Made by a program: the position numbers and the translations under genes
Part shown: piece after piece, positions 1-7,309 of the stretch
Layout: every line of letters starts with the position of its first letter
Numbering within the stretch: the first letter of the stretch is position 1
Notes under the pieces: generated by a model
Databases searched by the model: none
The model's input: only the letters and a program-made list of their open reading frames with translations
Told to the model about the DNA's origin: nothing
Assembly (NCBI GenBank): GCA_023404345.1
Contig: JAEYCB010000013.1
Location: 1-25,077, forward strand
Length of the DNA: 25,077 nucleotides
Reading direction: 5' to 3'
Source of the DNA: Bacillota bacterium
GTDB lineage: Bacteria; Bacillota; Clostridia; Christensenellales; Aristaeellaceae

Positions 1-7
1 TTCGGAA

Positions 8-120
8 GCCTTGCGCAGCAAGGTTTCCTTACGCCGTCCGCCGCCCGGCGCAGCCGAAGGCGGAGTAGGCGGACGGCGCAAACCTGGCGGAAAAGATCGC
101 CGCAGGCGAGCTTTTTCGAC
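8..120. repeat. Cluster of stacked inverted repeats
   Basis: Three to four hairpins follow one another in this non-coding end of the window. CCTTGC (9-14) pairs with GCAAGG (18-23). CGCCGTCCGCC (32-42) pairs exactly with GGCGGACGGCG (68-78). AAAAGATCGCC (about 92-102) pairs with GGCGAGCTTTT (about 106-116) with one mismatch. No open reading frame fits. The arrangement resembles REP-like intergenic palindromic elements. Whether it is dispersed in the genome cannot be seen from one copy. Confidence 0.5.
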
Positions 121-126
121 ACACTG

Positions 127-151
127 AGGCGCGGCCTATCCGGCCGCGCCT
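127..151 (-). terminator. Hairpin after dapL, possible terminator
   Basis: A perfect 10-bp stem, AGGCGCGGCC (127-136) with GGCCGCGCCT (142-151), and a 5-nt loop lie 8 bases past the dapL stop codon. Reading along the minus strand there is no run of T after it, so it is not a textbook intrinsic terminator. It may protect the 3' end of the dapF-dapL transcript. Confidence 0.4.
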
Positions 152-159
152 GTGGCGCA

Positions 160-1383
160 TTAGAATCCCCGCTGAATGCGCGCCAGCGCCTCCTGCGTCT
201 TTTCCAAAGTATTGAACGCCGTCAGGCGGAAATAGCCCTCGCCGCAGGGACCAAAACCCGTGCCAGGCGTACCCACCACATTAGCGCCATGCAGCAGTCT
301 GTCAAAGAAGGTCCAACTGTCCATGCCCTCGGGGGTACGCATCCACACATAAGGAGCATCCATACCGCCATATACCTCATAACCCGCCTTGATAAGCCCC
401 TCGCGGATGATGGAGGCATTGCGCAGGTAGTAGCGAATGGTCTCCATGCATTGGGCCGCACCGTCCGGGCTGTAGACGGCGGCGGCGGCTCGCTGCACGG
501 GATAGCTCACACCGTTGAACTTGCTGCCCATGCGGCGTTTCCACATATGGTTGAGCTCCACGGGCTGACCGTTCGCACCGAGGCCATGAACGCCATGGGG
601 AATAACCATCCAGCCGCAGCGTGTGCCGGTGAAACCAGCGGTTTTGGAATAGCTGCAGCACTCGATGGCCACGTCCTTCGCGCCCTCAATCTCATAGATG
701 CTGCGCGGGGCATCTGTGGTGATGAACGCTTTGTACGCCGCGTCGTAGACGATGATGCAGCCGTTCTTTTTCGCATAGTCCACAAAAACCTTGAGCTGCG
801 CGCGGGTGAGCGTGGTGCCGGTGGGGTTGTTGGGATAGCACAGGTAGATCACATCCACAGGCCGGTCCGGCAGGGGTGGCACAAAGCCGTTTTCCGCGTT
901 GCAGGGCAGATAGACCAGCCGGTCCCAGCGATCGCCCACATAGGTTCCGGCGCGGCCCGCCATGGCGTTGGAATCCACATAAACGGGATAGACGGGGTCC
1001 GTCACGGCGATCACCGCATCATCGCTGAACAGCTCCTGCACGTTGCTCACATCACACTTGGCCCCGTCGGAGACAAACACCTCATCGAAAGCCACGTCCA
1101 CGCCCAGCGCGCGGTAGTCGTTTTCAATGATGGCATTGACCAGGAAATCATAACCGTAATCGGGGCCATAGCCATGGAAGGTCTCGGCGCAGCCCATCTC
1201 CCGCGCCGCCTTTTCAAACGCATCCACCACCGCGGGGGCCAGAGGGCGCGTCACATCGCCGATGCCCAGACGAATCACGTCGGCGCCGGGATGTTCCTGC
1301 GTGTATTCCTTCACCCGGCGTGCGATCTCGGCAAAAAGGTAGCTGCCGGGCAGCTTTTCGTAATTGGGATTGACCTTGAGCAT
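160..1383 (-). CDS. dapL: LL-diaminopimelate aminotransferase
   Basis: This is a PLP-dependent class I/II aminotransferase that converts tetrahydrodipicolinate plus glutamate directly to LL-diaminopimelate, bypassing the acylated intermediates of lysine and peptidoglycan synthesis. The 407-residue product has the expected family length. It shows the N-terminal NPNYEKLPGSYLF segment, the LCYPNNPTGT motif (residues 181-190), the YDAAY aspartate region (213-217) and the PLP lysine in SYSKTAGFTG (K247). The start is the ATG at 1383, preceded by AGAGAGGAAGG; the longer upstream reading would overlap dapF. The gene lies 19 bp after dapF, whose epimerase uses its product, so the two form one operon. 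The assignment to DapL rather than a general aspartate aminotransferase rests on overall similarity to DapL proteins and on the dapF neighbour. Confidence 0.95.
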   Translation of the reverse strand: MLKVNPNYEKLPGSYLFAEIARRVKEYTQEHPGADVIRLGIGDVTRPLAPAVVDAFEKAAREMGCAETFHGYGPDYGYDFLVNAIIENDYRALGVDVAFDEVFVSDGAKCDVSNVQELFSDDAVIAVTDPVYPVYVDSNAMAGRAGTYVGDRWDRLVYLPCNAENGFVPPLPDRPVDVIYLCYPNNPTGTTLTRAQLKVFVDYAKKNGCIIVYDAAYKAFITTDAPRSIYEIEGAKDVAIECCSYSKTAGFTGTRCGWMVIPHGVHGLGANGQPVELNHMWKRRMGSKFNGVSYPVQRAAAAVYSPDGAAQCMETIRYYLRNASIIREGLIKAGYEVYGGMDAPYVWMRTPEGMDSWTFFDRLLHGANVVGTPGTGFGPCGEGYFRLTAFNTLEKTQEALARIQRGF

Positions 1384-1402
1384 ACTTTTATTCCTTCCTC
1401 TC

Positions 1403-2254
1403 TTACTTTCGCAAATCATCCTGAAGCCACACGCCATCATACACAAAGGTAGCGGGGCCAGTCAGATATACATGCCCGTCCTCTTCGCTCCACTCGATCT
1501 GCAGCGTACCGCCAGGCAGCGTCACTGCTACGTTTCGGCCACACAGACCATTTAAGCATGCCGCCACCGCCGCCGCACACGCACCTGTGCCGCAAGCCAG
1601 CGTCTCGCCTGTACCGCGTTCCCACACGCGCATGCGCAGATGTTCACGGTCCTCTACCTTCACAAATTCCACATTGATACGCTCCGGAAAATCCGTATGA
1701 TGTTCCAGCACAGGGCCGTCTGTGGTGACCGGAGCATTATCCGGCTCCTCCACAAAGCACACAGCGTGGGGGTTGCCCATGTTGACCAACGTGAAAGCGT
1801 AGGTGCGTTCCCCTACCTTCACCTGATGGCCGATGACCGGGCATCCCACAACGGTGGAAGGAATTTTTGCCCCGTCCAGCTGCGGAGCGCCCATATCCAC
1901 CCGTACGCTTTGGGTGGTTCCGTCAGGAGCCAGCGTCAACCGCAGCAACTTGACCTGTCCTCCTGCTTCCACGGTAAATTCGGTTTGATCGGTTAGTCCA
2001 CGGTCATGGCAGTACTTGGCCACGCAACGGATGCCATTGCCGCACATGCCGCTTTCACTGCCATCGTTGTTAAACATGCGCATGCGAAAATCCGCAATGT
2101 CGCTGGGCAAAATCAGAATCAGCCCATCCGACCCGCAGCCAAAGTGCTGCTGGCTCATTTTCACGCTCAGAGCTGCCGGATCGTCCACCCGCTCTTCAAA
2201 GCCATTGATGTAGATATAATCATTTCCGGCGCCCTCCATTTTGGTAAAGCGCAT
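1403..2254 (-). CDS. dapF: Diaminopimelate epimerase
   Basis: A cofactor-independent racemase that turns LL-diaminopimelate into the meso form used for peptidoglycan and lysine. The 283-residue protein shows both catalytic cysteines in their family contexts: C71 in SESGMCGNGIRC and C221 in ETLACGTGACA. The N-terminus FTKMEGAGNDYIYIN is the usual substrate-binding start. The ATG at 2254 is chosen because GGAAAGGCGG precedes it and the FTKMEGAGND block follows it directly; an in-frame upstream start would add 14 unrelated residues. It is the first gene of the dapF-dapL pair, with an extended -10 promoter at 2285-2313. Nothing is missing or unusual in the protein. Confidence 0.97.
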   Translation of the reverse strand: MRFTKMEGAGNDYIYINGFEERVDDPAALSVKMSQQHFGCGSDGLILILPSDIADFRMRMFNNDGSESGMCGNGIRCVAKYCHDRGLTDQTEFTVEAGGQVKLLRLTLAPDGTTQSVRVDMGAPQLDGAKIPSTVVGCPVIGHQVKVGERTYAFTLVNMGNPHAVCFVEEPDNAPVTTDGPVLEHHTDFPERINVEFVKVEDREHLRMRVWERGTGETLACGTGACAAAVAACLNGLCGRNVAVTLPGGTLQIEWSEEDGHVYLTGPATFVYDGVWLQDDLRK

Positions 2255-2284
2255 GCCGTCACCGCCTTTCCTGTTTTCTCGCCT

Positions 2285-2313
2285 AGTATACCACATGCTC
2301 TACCATTTGACCA
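2285..2313 (-). promoter_or_regulatory. Promoter of dapF-dapL
   Basis: On the minus strand TGGTCA (2313-2308) and TATACT (2290-2285) are separated by 17 bp. A TGG directly before the -10 makes it an extended -10 promoter (TGGTATACT). It lies about 30 bp upstream of the dapF start. The 12-mer TGTGGTATACTA recurs in the promoter region of the thioesterase gene. Confidence 0.65.
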
Positions 2314-2315
2314 CC

Positions 2316-2350
2316 AAAAAGCGCCCGGCGACAGAAAAGCCGCCGGGCGC
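2316..2350 (-). terminator. Rho-independent terminator of the sigma factor operon
   Basis: GCGCCCGGCG (2321-2330) pairs perfectly with CGCCGGGCGC (2341-2350) around a 10-nt loop. On the minus strand the stem is followed by TTTTT (2320-2316). It lies 13 bp after the stop codon of the SIMPL-domain gene and just before the dapF promoter, so it separates the two transcription units. Confidence 0.88.
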
Positions 2351-2363
2351 AAAGTTTCTGGCT

Positions 2364-3086
2364 TCAGGGATGGGCTGTATAGCACACCTCCACCGTCGCA
2401 GTCACAGACAGATGCGGATGCACAGGCGTTTCAGCGCTGACGCTCGTAGCCATGACGGTAGATTCATCACTCTGCACCTCCGTTACGCTTACCAGCCGGT
2501 CCAGCTCAAGACCGGACGCTTCCGCCAGCAACATTGCCTGAGCCATGGCGTCGGCAGTGGCAGCACCCAGCGCCTCAAAGTAGGCATCTTTTGTTTCGGA
2601 GCTTTCATAGGCCAGGCTATAGCTGTTCTGCGCGCCAGTGCGAATGGCTGCGTCAATCACTTCGCCCACGCGTGCCGGATCATCCAGCCGCACCGACAGG
2701 TCGATGGATACAGTATAACCGGAAGCCGTTTCCTTTTCGCCCAACTTGGAATACTGATAGTTATAGACCGTTTCCACGCCATAATAGGCGGTCTGTGCAT
2801 CATGTTCGGGAATACCCATCTCCGCAAGCAAAGCCTTCAGATTTTGCATCACCTGCTCTGCCTTGTCCTGCGCAGCGGTTACGTTGTCGCCCGCCCCCTG
2901 CACACACAGTGTAAGCACTACGATATCCGCCGGCAGCGACACGCTTTCCGTGCCTGTAGCACGGATGGTGGTTTCCAACGCTTCCGTGAGATCCGCTGCC
3001 GGCGTGGGGACAGGCTCAAGCGTTTCCGCCTGTGCGCCGGATACGATCATTAGCAGTACAACAAGCAGGATGGGCAGCCGTTTCAT
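2364..3086 (-). CDS. Secreted SIMPL-domain (DUF541) protein
   Basis: A 240-residue exported protein of the SIMPL/DUF541 family (known members include BP26/OMP28 and YggE). The molecular function of this family is not settled; several members are linked to envelope or oxidative stress. A signal peptide spans residues 1-20 with a likely cut after SGAQA. The domain starts at the typical ATGTESVSLPADIVVLTL strand (residues 43-60), continues through a helical part with AQDKAEQVMQNL, and ends with LSVTATVEVCY. The start has AAGGAGG placed inside the last codons of the upstream gene and only 3 bp separate the two genes, so translation is probably coupled. It is the last gene of the ECF sigma operon, which suggests that its dose follows the same envelope signal. 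Confidence 0.88.
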   Translation of the reverse strand: MKRLPILLVVLLMIVSGAQAETLEPVPTPAADLTEALETTIRATGTESVSLPADIVVLTLCVQGAGDNVTAAQDKAEQVMQNLKALLAEMGIPEHDAQTAYYGVETVYNYQYSKLGEKETASGYTVSIDLSVRLDDPARVGEVIDAAIRTGAQNSYSLAYESSETKDAYFEALGAATADAMAQAMLLAEASGLELDRLVSVTEVQSDESTVMATSVSAETPVHPHLSVTATVEVCYTAHP

Positions 3087-3089
3087 GGG

Positions 3090-4268
3090 TCATTCCTCCT
3101 TGGAATCATCCTTTGGGGCGCGCGATCGCCGGCTACGCACAATCAGCCATGCCACCACCGCGATTGCAGCCACAGGCACGGCAACCGGAAGAATCATTGT
3201 GATAAACACCAGCATATTGCGCAGGAAGCCGCCCAGCCACTTCAGCGAGGCGTTCAGCGCTGCGCTGAGACGTTCGCCAAGACTGATATCCTCTGCCTTT
3301 GCGCTTTGGGCGGAGCTTTCCTCCAGCAGCGTCACATTTACGGCGCTCATATCCACGCGGCGGTCGATGTCGCGCTGCGAGGTTTCATAGCGTTCAATCT
3401 CGTACTGGGTGTCGGCGATGGCGCTTTCCAGTTCGATCAGATCCGAAACCTCCTGCGCCTGCGCCAACAGCTCGTTGAGACGCTCCATCTTGGCATACAG
3501 GGTTTCCAGCCGCATTTGATTATCCGTGTACTGTACGGTCATATCCGTAACGCTTTCGGAACGGTCGGTCACCCGGCCTACGCCCTCTATTCCGCCGAGG
3601 AACGCATCCAGGTTTTCTGACGGCACACGCACACTGAGGCTGGCGGTACGCGTATCGCCGCTTTGGACATCGCCGTATTGATAAAGATTTTCTACATAGC
3701 CGCCCAGGCTGTCCAACAAGTCCTGAACACTCTGAAGATCAGTTTCAAAGGCTGTGGTGCGCAGAGTCAGGCTGGCGGTGCGCACGAGTTTCTGTTCACT
3801 TTCCTGTGCTGACGAGGCATCATTGACGCCATATTGCGCCGTACCGGAAGATGAGCCGTTTGCGCCGCCGAACGAAGCAGCGCCCTCATCTGCCACATAC
3901 AGATCATAACTGGCCGTATCGGCAGACCGCGCCATCATGGCATTGGGTACTCCGGCCGAGGGAACGGCTCCGCCATCGGAATACTCCGTCTCCATCACCG
4001 CGTATTTTTCGGAAACTGTGGTGTCCTGGTCCAAGTCCAGCGTGCCCGCCCACAGGCTGCCTACTACCAGCACCAGCGCCGCGCACGCTGGAACGATAGC
4101 CCGCCAAAGGGGCCGACTTGTGCTTTTTTCTGCGTGTTTCATCATGCTCTCCTCCCGTCTGACGGCGGCGCGCCAACCGGTTTCAAACCCGGCGGACGGC
4201 TCCTCCGACTGATACAGGCGGCAGAGCGCCTGCTCCAAGGCGCTGTTTTGTTCCATGTCCCGGCGCAT
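3090..4268 (-). CDS. Anti-sigma-like membrane protein with DUF4349 domain
   Basis: A 392-residue protein that seems to join two modules. Residues 1-55 are a polar cytoplasmic segment, followed by a membrane helix at about 57-76 (IVPACAALVLVVGSLWAG), the layout of a membrane-anchored anti-sigma factor. No HxxxCxxC zinc motif is seen. Residues 160-345 are a DUF4349 domain: LVRTASLTLRT, then a coiled-coil stretch at about 250-305 and RRVDMSAVNVTLLEE. A second membrane segment is at about 350-377, followed by a basic tail. DUF4349 proteins are of unknown function. The ATG at 4268 is preferred because AAAGGAGG lies 7 bp upstream. Its place directly after an ECF sigma gene supports a regulatory role. 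The anti-sigma role is inferred from position and topology, not from a recognised domain. Confidence 0.82.
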   Translation of the reverse strand: MRRDMEQNSALEQALCRLYQSEEPSAGFETGWRAAVRREESMMKHAEKSTSRPLWRAIVPACAALVLVVGSLWAGTLDLDQDTTVSEKYAVMETEYSDGGAVPSAGVPNAMMARSADTASYDLYVADEGAASFGGANGSSSGTAQYGVNDASSAQESEQKLVRTASLTLRTTAFETDLQSVQDLLDSLGGYVENLYQYGDVQSGDTRTASLSVRVPSENLDAFLGGIEGVGRVTDRSESVTDMTVQYTDNQMRLETLYAKMERLNELLAQAQEVSDLIELESAIADTQYEIERYETSQRDIDRRVDMSAVNVTLLEESSAQSAKAEDISLGERLSAALNASLKWLGGFLRNMLVFITMILPVAVPVAAIAVVAWLIVRSRRSRAPKDDSKEE

Positions 4269-4324
4269 GCGCGTGCCTCCTTTCGCTTGGAATAAACGAG
4301 CGTGATGTGAAAAGGTTCCCTGTT

Positions 4325-4849
4325 TTAATCGCACGTTGTCAGCTTCTTTTCAAGCGCCGCCCTGGCGCGGCTCAGCCGGCTCTTGACCGTGCCTTCCCGC
4401 AAACCCGTTGCCTGCGCGATTTCAGCATAACCCATCTGTTGGCCGTAAAACAGGCCGATAAGCAACTGCTGCTCCTTTGGCAACGAGGCCACCGCGCTGC
4501 GCATCCGTCCGATATCCGCGTCGTGCAAGTAGGCTTCATCCGGGGTAGGTGACGGATCGGCAGGATCGGTACGTTCCGGATCATCCAGCGTGAGACTTTC
4601 GCGACGGACCCGTGCGCTCTTCAAAATGTCCAGGCATGTGTTATGTGCGATACGAAACAGCCAGGAGGCCACCGCATCGCCCCGGAAAGAATCAAAGGCG
4701 CGAAAGGCGCGCAGCATGCTTTCCTGGGCCGCATCCTCAGCCTCATGCGGATTGCCCAGCATGTGCAGGCAGTGCCGGTACACCATACCGGAATAGGGTG
4801 CGCAAAGGCGCTCGAAGGCTTCCGCCGTCGGGCGATGGGTTTGTTTCAT
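4325..4849 (-). CDS. ECF-type RNA polymerase sigma factor
   Basis: A 174-residue sigma-70 family protein of the two-domain extracytoplasmic function class. Region 2 (about residues 10-80) shows DAAQESMLRAFRAFDSFRGD and ASWLFRIAHNTCLDIL. Region 4 (about 115-170) shows LPKEQQLLIGLFYGQQMGYAEIA followed by the helix-turn-helix LREGTVKSRLSRARAAL. It would direct RNA polymerase to a small regulon in response to a signal relayed by the membrane protein encoded 56 bp downstream. The ATG at 4849 has AAAGGAG in front. The promoter upstream is of the housekeeping type, and no second, self-recognised promoter is obvious. The exact ECF group cannot be given from the sequence alone. Confidence 0.95.
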   Translation of the reverse strand: MKQTHRPTAEAFERLCAPYSGMVYRHCLHMLGNPHEAEDAAQESMLRAFRAFDSFRGDAVASWLFRIAHNTCLDILKSARVRRESLTLDDPERTDPADPSPTPDEAYLHDADIGRMRSAVASLPKEQQLLIGLFYGQQMGYAEIAQATGLREGTVKSRLSRARAALEKKLTTCD

Positions 4850-4884
4850 GCGCGCATCTCCTTTCCGCCCCAGGTGATGGCATC

Positions 4885-4913
4885 ATTATACGACGGTTTG
4901 TCCCTCTTCGCAA
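4885..4913 (-). promoter_or_regulatory. Promoter of the ECF sigma operon
   Basis: TTGCGA (4913-4908) and a consensus TATAAT (4890-4885) with exactly 17 bp between them lie 36 bp before the sigma factor start. It sits in the short gap after the thioesterase stop codon, so the sigma operon has its own vegetative-type promoter. Confidence 0.8.
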
Positions 4914-4922
4914 TAGGGGAGG

Positions 4923-5654
4923 TCAGGGACGGCTGTGCCACGTACCCTCCACGGCAAAGCAAACGGTTTCTCCATGAAGGCCGCGCAGGACACTCATCTC
5001 TCCCGCCTCACAAATCTCCATGGTGAGCTTTTCCCCTGGGATGACCTCTGCATTGTAGTGCACCAACAGGTCGCTCAGCATCTGCCGCTGATGCTTTTCC
5101 ATGGGGAACTGATTCATAAACCAGTCCACATAACGGGTGTTGTTCACATGCTGATTCATGTCCAAATCGGTATAGGCAGGCAGGTAATCATGGCGCGATA
5201 CCGCCCCCTCCACAGTGCGCAGGTTTCCAGGAAACGGCAGCGGCGCCGGGATATCGTATTCGGGCATGGGCTTTCCAAGCCGCGTAGCCGGGGCAATTTT
5301 CCGCTCACTCAGGTCCATGAGCACAAACAGGGTGGATGCGCATCCGAGCATTTTCCCTTCGGCTTCAAAAGTAAAATAACGAGGAAAAAACATATGCTTT
5401 GTCTTTCCCGGCCAGGTGCGCACTGTTACACGCTGGCCCAGAGTGGGATAATCATCCATATGCAGATGCGCCCGGCTGAGCACCCAGGCTATCCCCAACT
5501 CACGCAGGCGCTCAAAGGTCAAATCCAACACATGGCAATGGCCGTCCGCCGCCTCCTGCATGGCGCGAAATACCGCGCCCGGCTGCCAGTGGCCCGTAAA
5601 ATCCACCGAGCACATATCCAGCGTGATTTCATATACATAGGGTTCTTTCGGCAT
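4923..5654 (-). CDS. Acyl-ACP thioesterase
   Basis: A double hot-dog-fold thioesterase of the FatA/FatB type (Pfam Acyl-ACP_TE) that releases fatty acids from acyl carrier protein. The 243-residue product has the bacterial family length. The first hot dog contains MQEAADGHCHVLDLTFERL. The second has the signature TDLDMNQHVNNTRYVDW, with D165, N167 and H169 matching the plant catalytic Asp-Asn-His positions; E203 may be the catalytic acid. The ATG at 5654 is chosen for its AGAAGG site and because the family N-terminus begins there; the long upstream open frame has no family match and runs over the promoter region. It has an extended -10 promoter and is monocistronic, divergent from the DUF1858 gene. 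The chain-length specificity cannot be told. Confidence 0.92.
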   Translation of the reverse strand: MPKEPYVYEITLDMCSVDFTGHWQPGAVFRAMQEAADGHCHVLDLTFERLRELGIAWVLSRAHLHMDDYPTLGQRVTVRTWPGKTKHMFFPRYFTFEAEGKMLGCASTLFVLMDLSERKIAPATRLGKPMPEYDIPAPLPFPGNLRTVEGAVSRHDYLPAYTDLDMNQHVNNTRYVDWFMNQFPMEKHQRQMLSDLLVHYNAEVIPGEKLTMEICEAGEMSVLRGLHGETVCFAVEGTWHSRP

Positions 5655-5701
5655 GAAACTACCTTCTTTCCAATAATAAAAAACACTACCCCCTTCGCAG
5701 T

Positions 5702-5716
5702 AGTATACCACAGCCG
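5702..5716 (-). promoter_or_regulatory. Extended -10 promoter of the thioesterase gene
   Basis: The minus strand reads TGTGGTATACTA, with TATACT at 5707-5702 preceded by TGG. No good -35 box is seen at the usual distance. The same 12-mer is in front of dapF. An AGCCG/CGGCT inverted repeat sits just upstream (5711-5722), where a regulator could bind. Confidence 0.55.
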
Positions 5717-5764
5717 GACGGCTTTTCCCAGCACGGATTTCAGCGGCGGCCTGAAGTCCCCGCA

Positions 5765-5793
5765 TTGACAAGCCCCGCCGCCGATGGTAAGAT
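5765..5793 (+). promoter_or_regulatory. Promoter of the DUF1858/ferritin-like group
   Basis: A consensus TTGACA (5765-5770) and TAAGAT (5788-5793) are 17 bp apart, with TGG just before the -10. It lies about 55 bp before the DUF1858 start and is divergent from the thioesterase promoter. Confidence 0.78.
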
Positions 5794-5847
5794 ATCCACG
5801 TCCCGATAAGGGACCAGCAAAGCAATAAACCAAGGAGGATTTTCCAT

Positions 5848-6048
5848 ATGACCGTTACCAAGCAAATGTCCATCGGCGAAGTGCTCAATCTCAACCGCGG
5901 CACTGCGCATATCTTTATGGAATTTGGCATGCACTGCCTGGGCTGCCCGCACGCCACCGCCGAGTCCATCGCCGATGCATGCGCCGCCCATGGCTCTGAT
6001 CCTGATGCCCTGGTGGAAAAGCTTAACGAATACCTTCAGCAGGCCTAA
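5848..6048 (+). CDS. DUF1858 domain protein with a CxxC redox motif
   Basis: A 66-residue cytoplasmic protein that is essentially one DUF1858 domain, also known as the hybrid-cluster-protein-associated redox disulfide domain. The family pattern is clear: MSIGEVLNLNRGTAHIFMEF followed by GMHCLGCPHA, with C30 and C33 forming the CxxC pair, then a helical tail ESIADACAAHG. The family is found in anaerobes next to redox and nitrosative-stress enzymes; its reaction is unknown. AAGGAGG lies 10 bp before the ATG. It is followed 43 bp later by a ferritin-like protein, which suggests a shared role in iron or oxygen/NO handling. Confidence 0.9.
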   Translation: MTVTKQMSIGEVLNLNRGTAHIFMEFGMHCLGCPHATAESIADACAAHGSDPDALVEKLNEYLQQA

Positions 6049-6091
6049 GCTCCGCTAAGCCCCTTCCCGCCGCCCGAAAGGAGTGAACGCA

Positions 6092-6553
6092 ATGCAGGTC
6101 GCAACTGCGCAGGAAGCCCTTTTCATGGCATGTGAAATGGAATCCTCCGCTATACAGCTGTATACCCGTGCCCTCTCCCTGATGGAACAGTTGGGCCGTC
6201 AGCACGAGCCTCTCTACGGTCATTTAACGCTCATGCGCGCCGATGAGCAGGAGCATCTGGCCCAATTTCGCGCCTTAGGCGGCAAGGATGGCCTTACGGA
6301 TGAGCGCCGTGTAGCACTGTCTGCTGCGGCAAGCAACATTCTTTTTGAGGGCGGGCTCATGGGTGCGGCGCGGGCCGGTCTGCTGCGTGATGTGGATAGT
6401 ATGCTTCGGTTTGCGATGCTTGCGGAAGAGACATCCGCCCGCAAATACCGCGAGTTTGCGTCCATAGCACCCTCCCTTGATGCCCGGGAGGCGCTGGAGC
6501 GGATCGCCGCCGAGGAGGACCGTCACCTGACTGACTTACAGACTCAGGGGTAA
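6092..6553 (+). CDS. Ferritin-like (rubrerythrin-type) diiron protein
   Basis: A 153-residue four-helix-bundle protein with the carboxylate ligands of the ferritin-like superfamily: E17 in CEMESSAIQLY, E52 and H55 in DEQEHL, E112 or E113 in LAEETSARKY, and E142 and H145 in EEDRHL. This two-fold pattern of Glu and ExxH is that of a rubrerythrin diiron centre. There is no C-terminal rubredoxin CxxC domain, so electrons would need a separate donor. The ATG at 6092 has AAAGGAG 8 bp upstream; the GTG at 6083 overlaps that site. It is probably a peroxide- or oxygen-scavenging enzyme, but the substrate is not shown. It follows the small DUF1858 CxxC protein in the same unit. Confidence 0.85.
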   Translation: MQVATAQEALFMACEMESSAIQLYTRALSLMEQLGRQHEPLYGHLTLMRADEQEHLAQFRALGGKDGLTDERRVALSAAASNILFEGGLMGAARAGLLRDVDSMLRFAMLAEETSARKYREFASIAPSLDAREALERIAAEEDRHLTDLQTQG

Positions 6554-6564
6554 ACCTTTGTGGC

Positions 6565-6612
6565 GGAAAATGCACAAACCGTGTTTTCCAGACGAATGTT
6601 TTTCTGAACATT
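6565..6612 (+). other. Two weak hairpins in the ferritin/ECF gap
   Basis: GGAAAA-TG-CAC pairs with GTG-TTTTCC (6565-6589), and AATGTT (6595-6600) pairs with AACATT (6607-6612). The second is embedded in T-rich sequence. They may reduce read-through into the transporter gene. No known riboswitch core (for example RFN, THI or folate type) is recognisable here. Confidence 0.35.
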
Positions 6613-6661
6613 TGTAAATATCGGTTTACGATCTTTTTTATGCAAAGAGGGTTATGTTTTT

Positions 6662-7177
6662 ATGCGCAAAAATCTAGACAATCAGGCGTTGGTGCTGGCT
6701 TTGGGCGGCATGATGGCTGCGCTGGTCTTTGTAGCCACCTACTTTTTCAAGCTGCCTGTATCCATCACTCAGGGATATATCCATCTGGGCGATGGTTTTA
6801 TTCTGCTGGGCGCTTCACTTCTGGGGTGGGCCAGCATTCCCGCAGCCGCCATTGGCAGCGCTTTGGCGGATCTTCTGGGCGGCTATACGCTCTACATCCT
6901 GCCCACCTTTGTCATCAAAGGATTGGTTGCCGCCATGGCTGTATACGCCCTGCGTACAAAGCGTCCCTATTGGCTGACCGTAGTGCTGCTGGCGCTGGCT
7001 GAGCTGGTTATGGTAGCCGGTTATTTTGTAACGGAGTGGCTCTTTTTGGGGTATGGGCTGGCCGCTGCTGTGGGCGCTGTTGTGCCAAATCTGGTGCAGG
7101 CACTCAGCGGCGTTATTCTGGGCGGAGTGCTTATTCCGCTGTTGCGGCGTGTCCGGCTCAAAGAAATGCGGCTGTAA
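6662..7177 (+). CDS. ECF transporter S component (riboflavin-type family)
   Basis: A 171-residue integral membrane protein with about five or six membrane segments. It is a substrate-capturing S component of an energy-coupling factor importer, needing the shared EcfA/A'/T module encoded elsewhere. The pattern QGYIHLGDGFILLGASLLG (residues 38-56), GSALADLLGGYTLYILPTFVIKG and the paired AAVGAVVPNLVQALSG match the ECF-ribofla_trS family (PF07155). Members carry several vitamins or precursors, so riboflavin is only a guess. The ATG at 6662 has AAAGAGGG about 10 bp upstream. A possible promoter (TACGAT at 6627-6632) lacks a good -35 box. Downstream, 7178-7280 holds nothing clear before the mgl promoter. 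Confidence 0.85.
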   Translation: MRKNLDNQALVLALGGMMAALVFVATYFFKLPVSITQGYIHLGDGFILLGASLLGWASIPAAAIGSALADLLGGYTLYILPTFVIKGLVAAMAVYALRTKRPYWLTVVLLALAELVMVAGYFVTEWLFLGYGLAAAVGAVVPNLVQALSGVILGGVLIPLLRRVRLKEMRL

Positions 7178-7280
7178 TTCATAACTTTCGCATCCGTCTT
7201 TTCTCTGTATTGGAACCCTCCCGCAGCATTTGGCTGTTTTTGCATATCGCGTTCTTTTTTTGAAGTTTTTCCATACCATC

Positions 7281-7309
7281 TTGCTTTTGTTACATTCATC
7301 CGATATAAT
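7281..7309 (+). promoter_or_regulatory. Promoter of the mgl operon
   Basis: TTGCTT (7281-7286) and a consensus TATAAT (7304-7309) with 17 bp spacing, about 78 bp before the binding-protein gene. The leader contains the small inverted repeat CGCGGC-GT-GCCGCG near 7335-7350. No catabolite-response element is obvious. Confidence 0.82.

Noticed and set aside
5655..5969. Longer N-terminus of the thioesterase (start at 5969)
   Set aside because: It would run through the promoter and over the start of the divergent DUF1858 gene, adding residues with no family match.
6554..6661. Vitamin riboswitch before the ECF S component
   Set aside because: Only short A/T-rich hairpins are found; none of the conserved cores of FMN, TPP, folate or cobalamin riboswitches is present.
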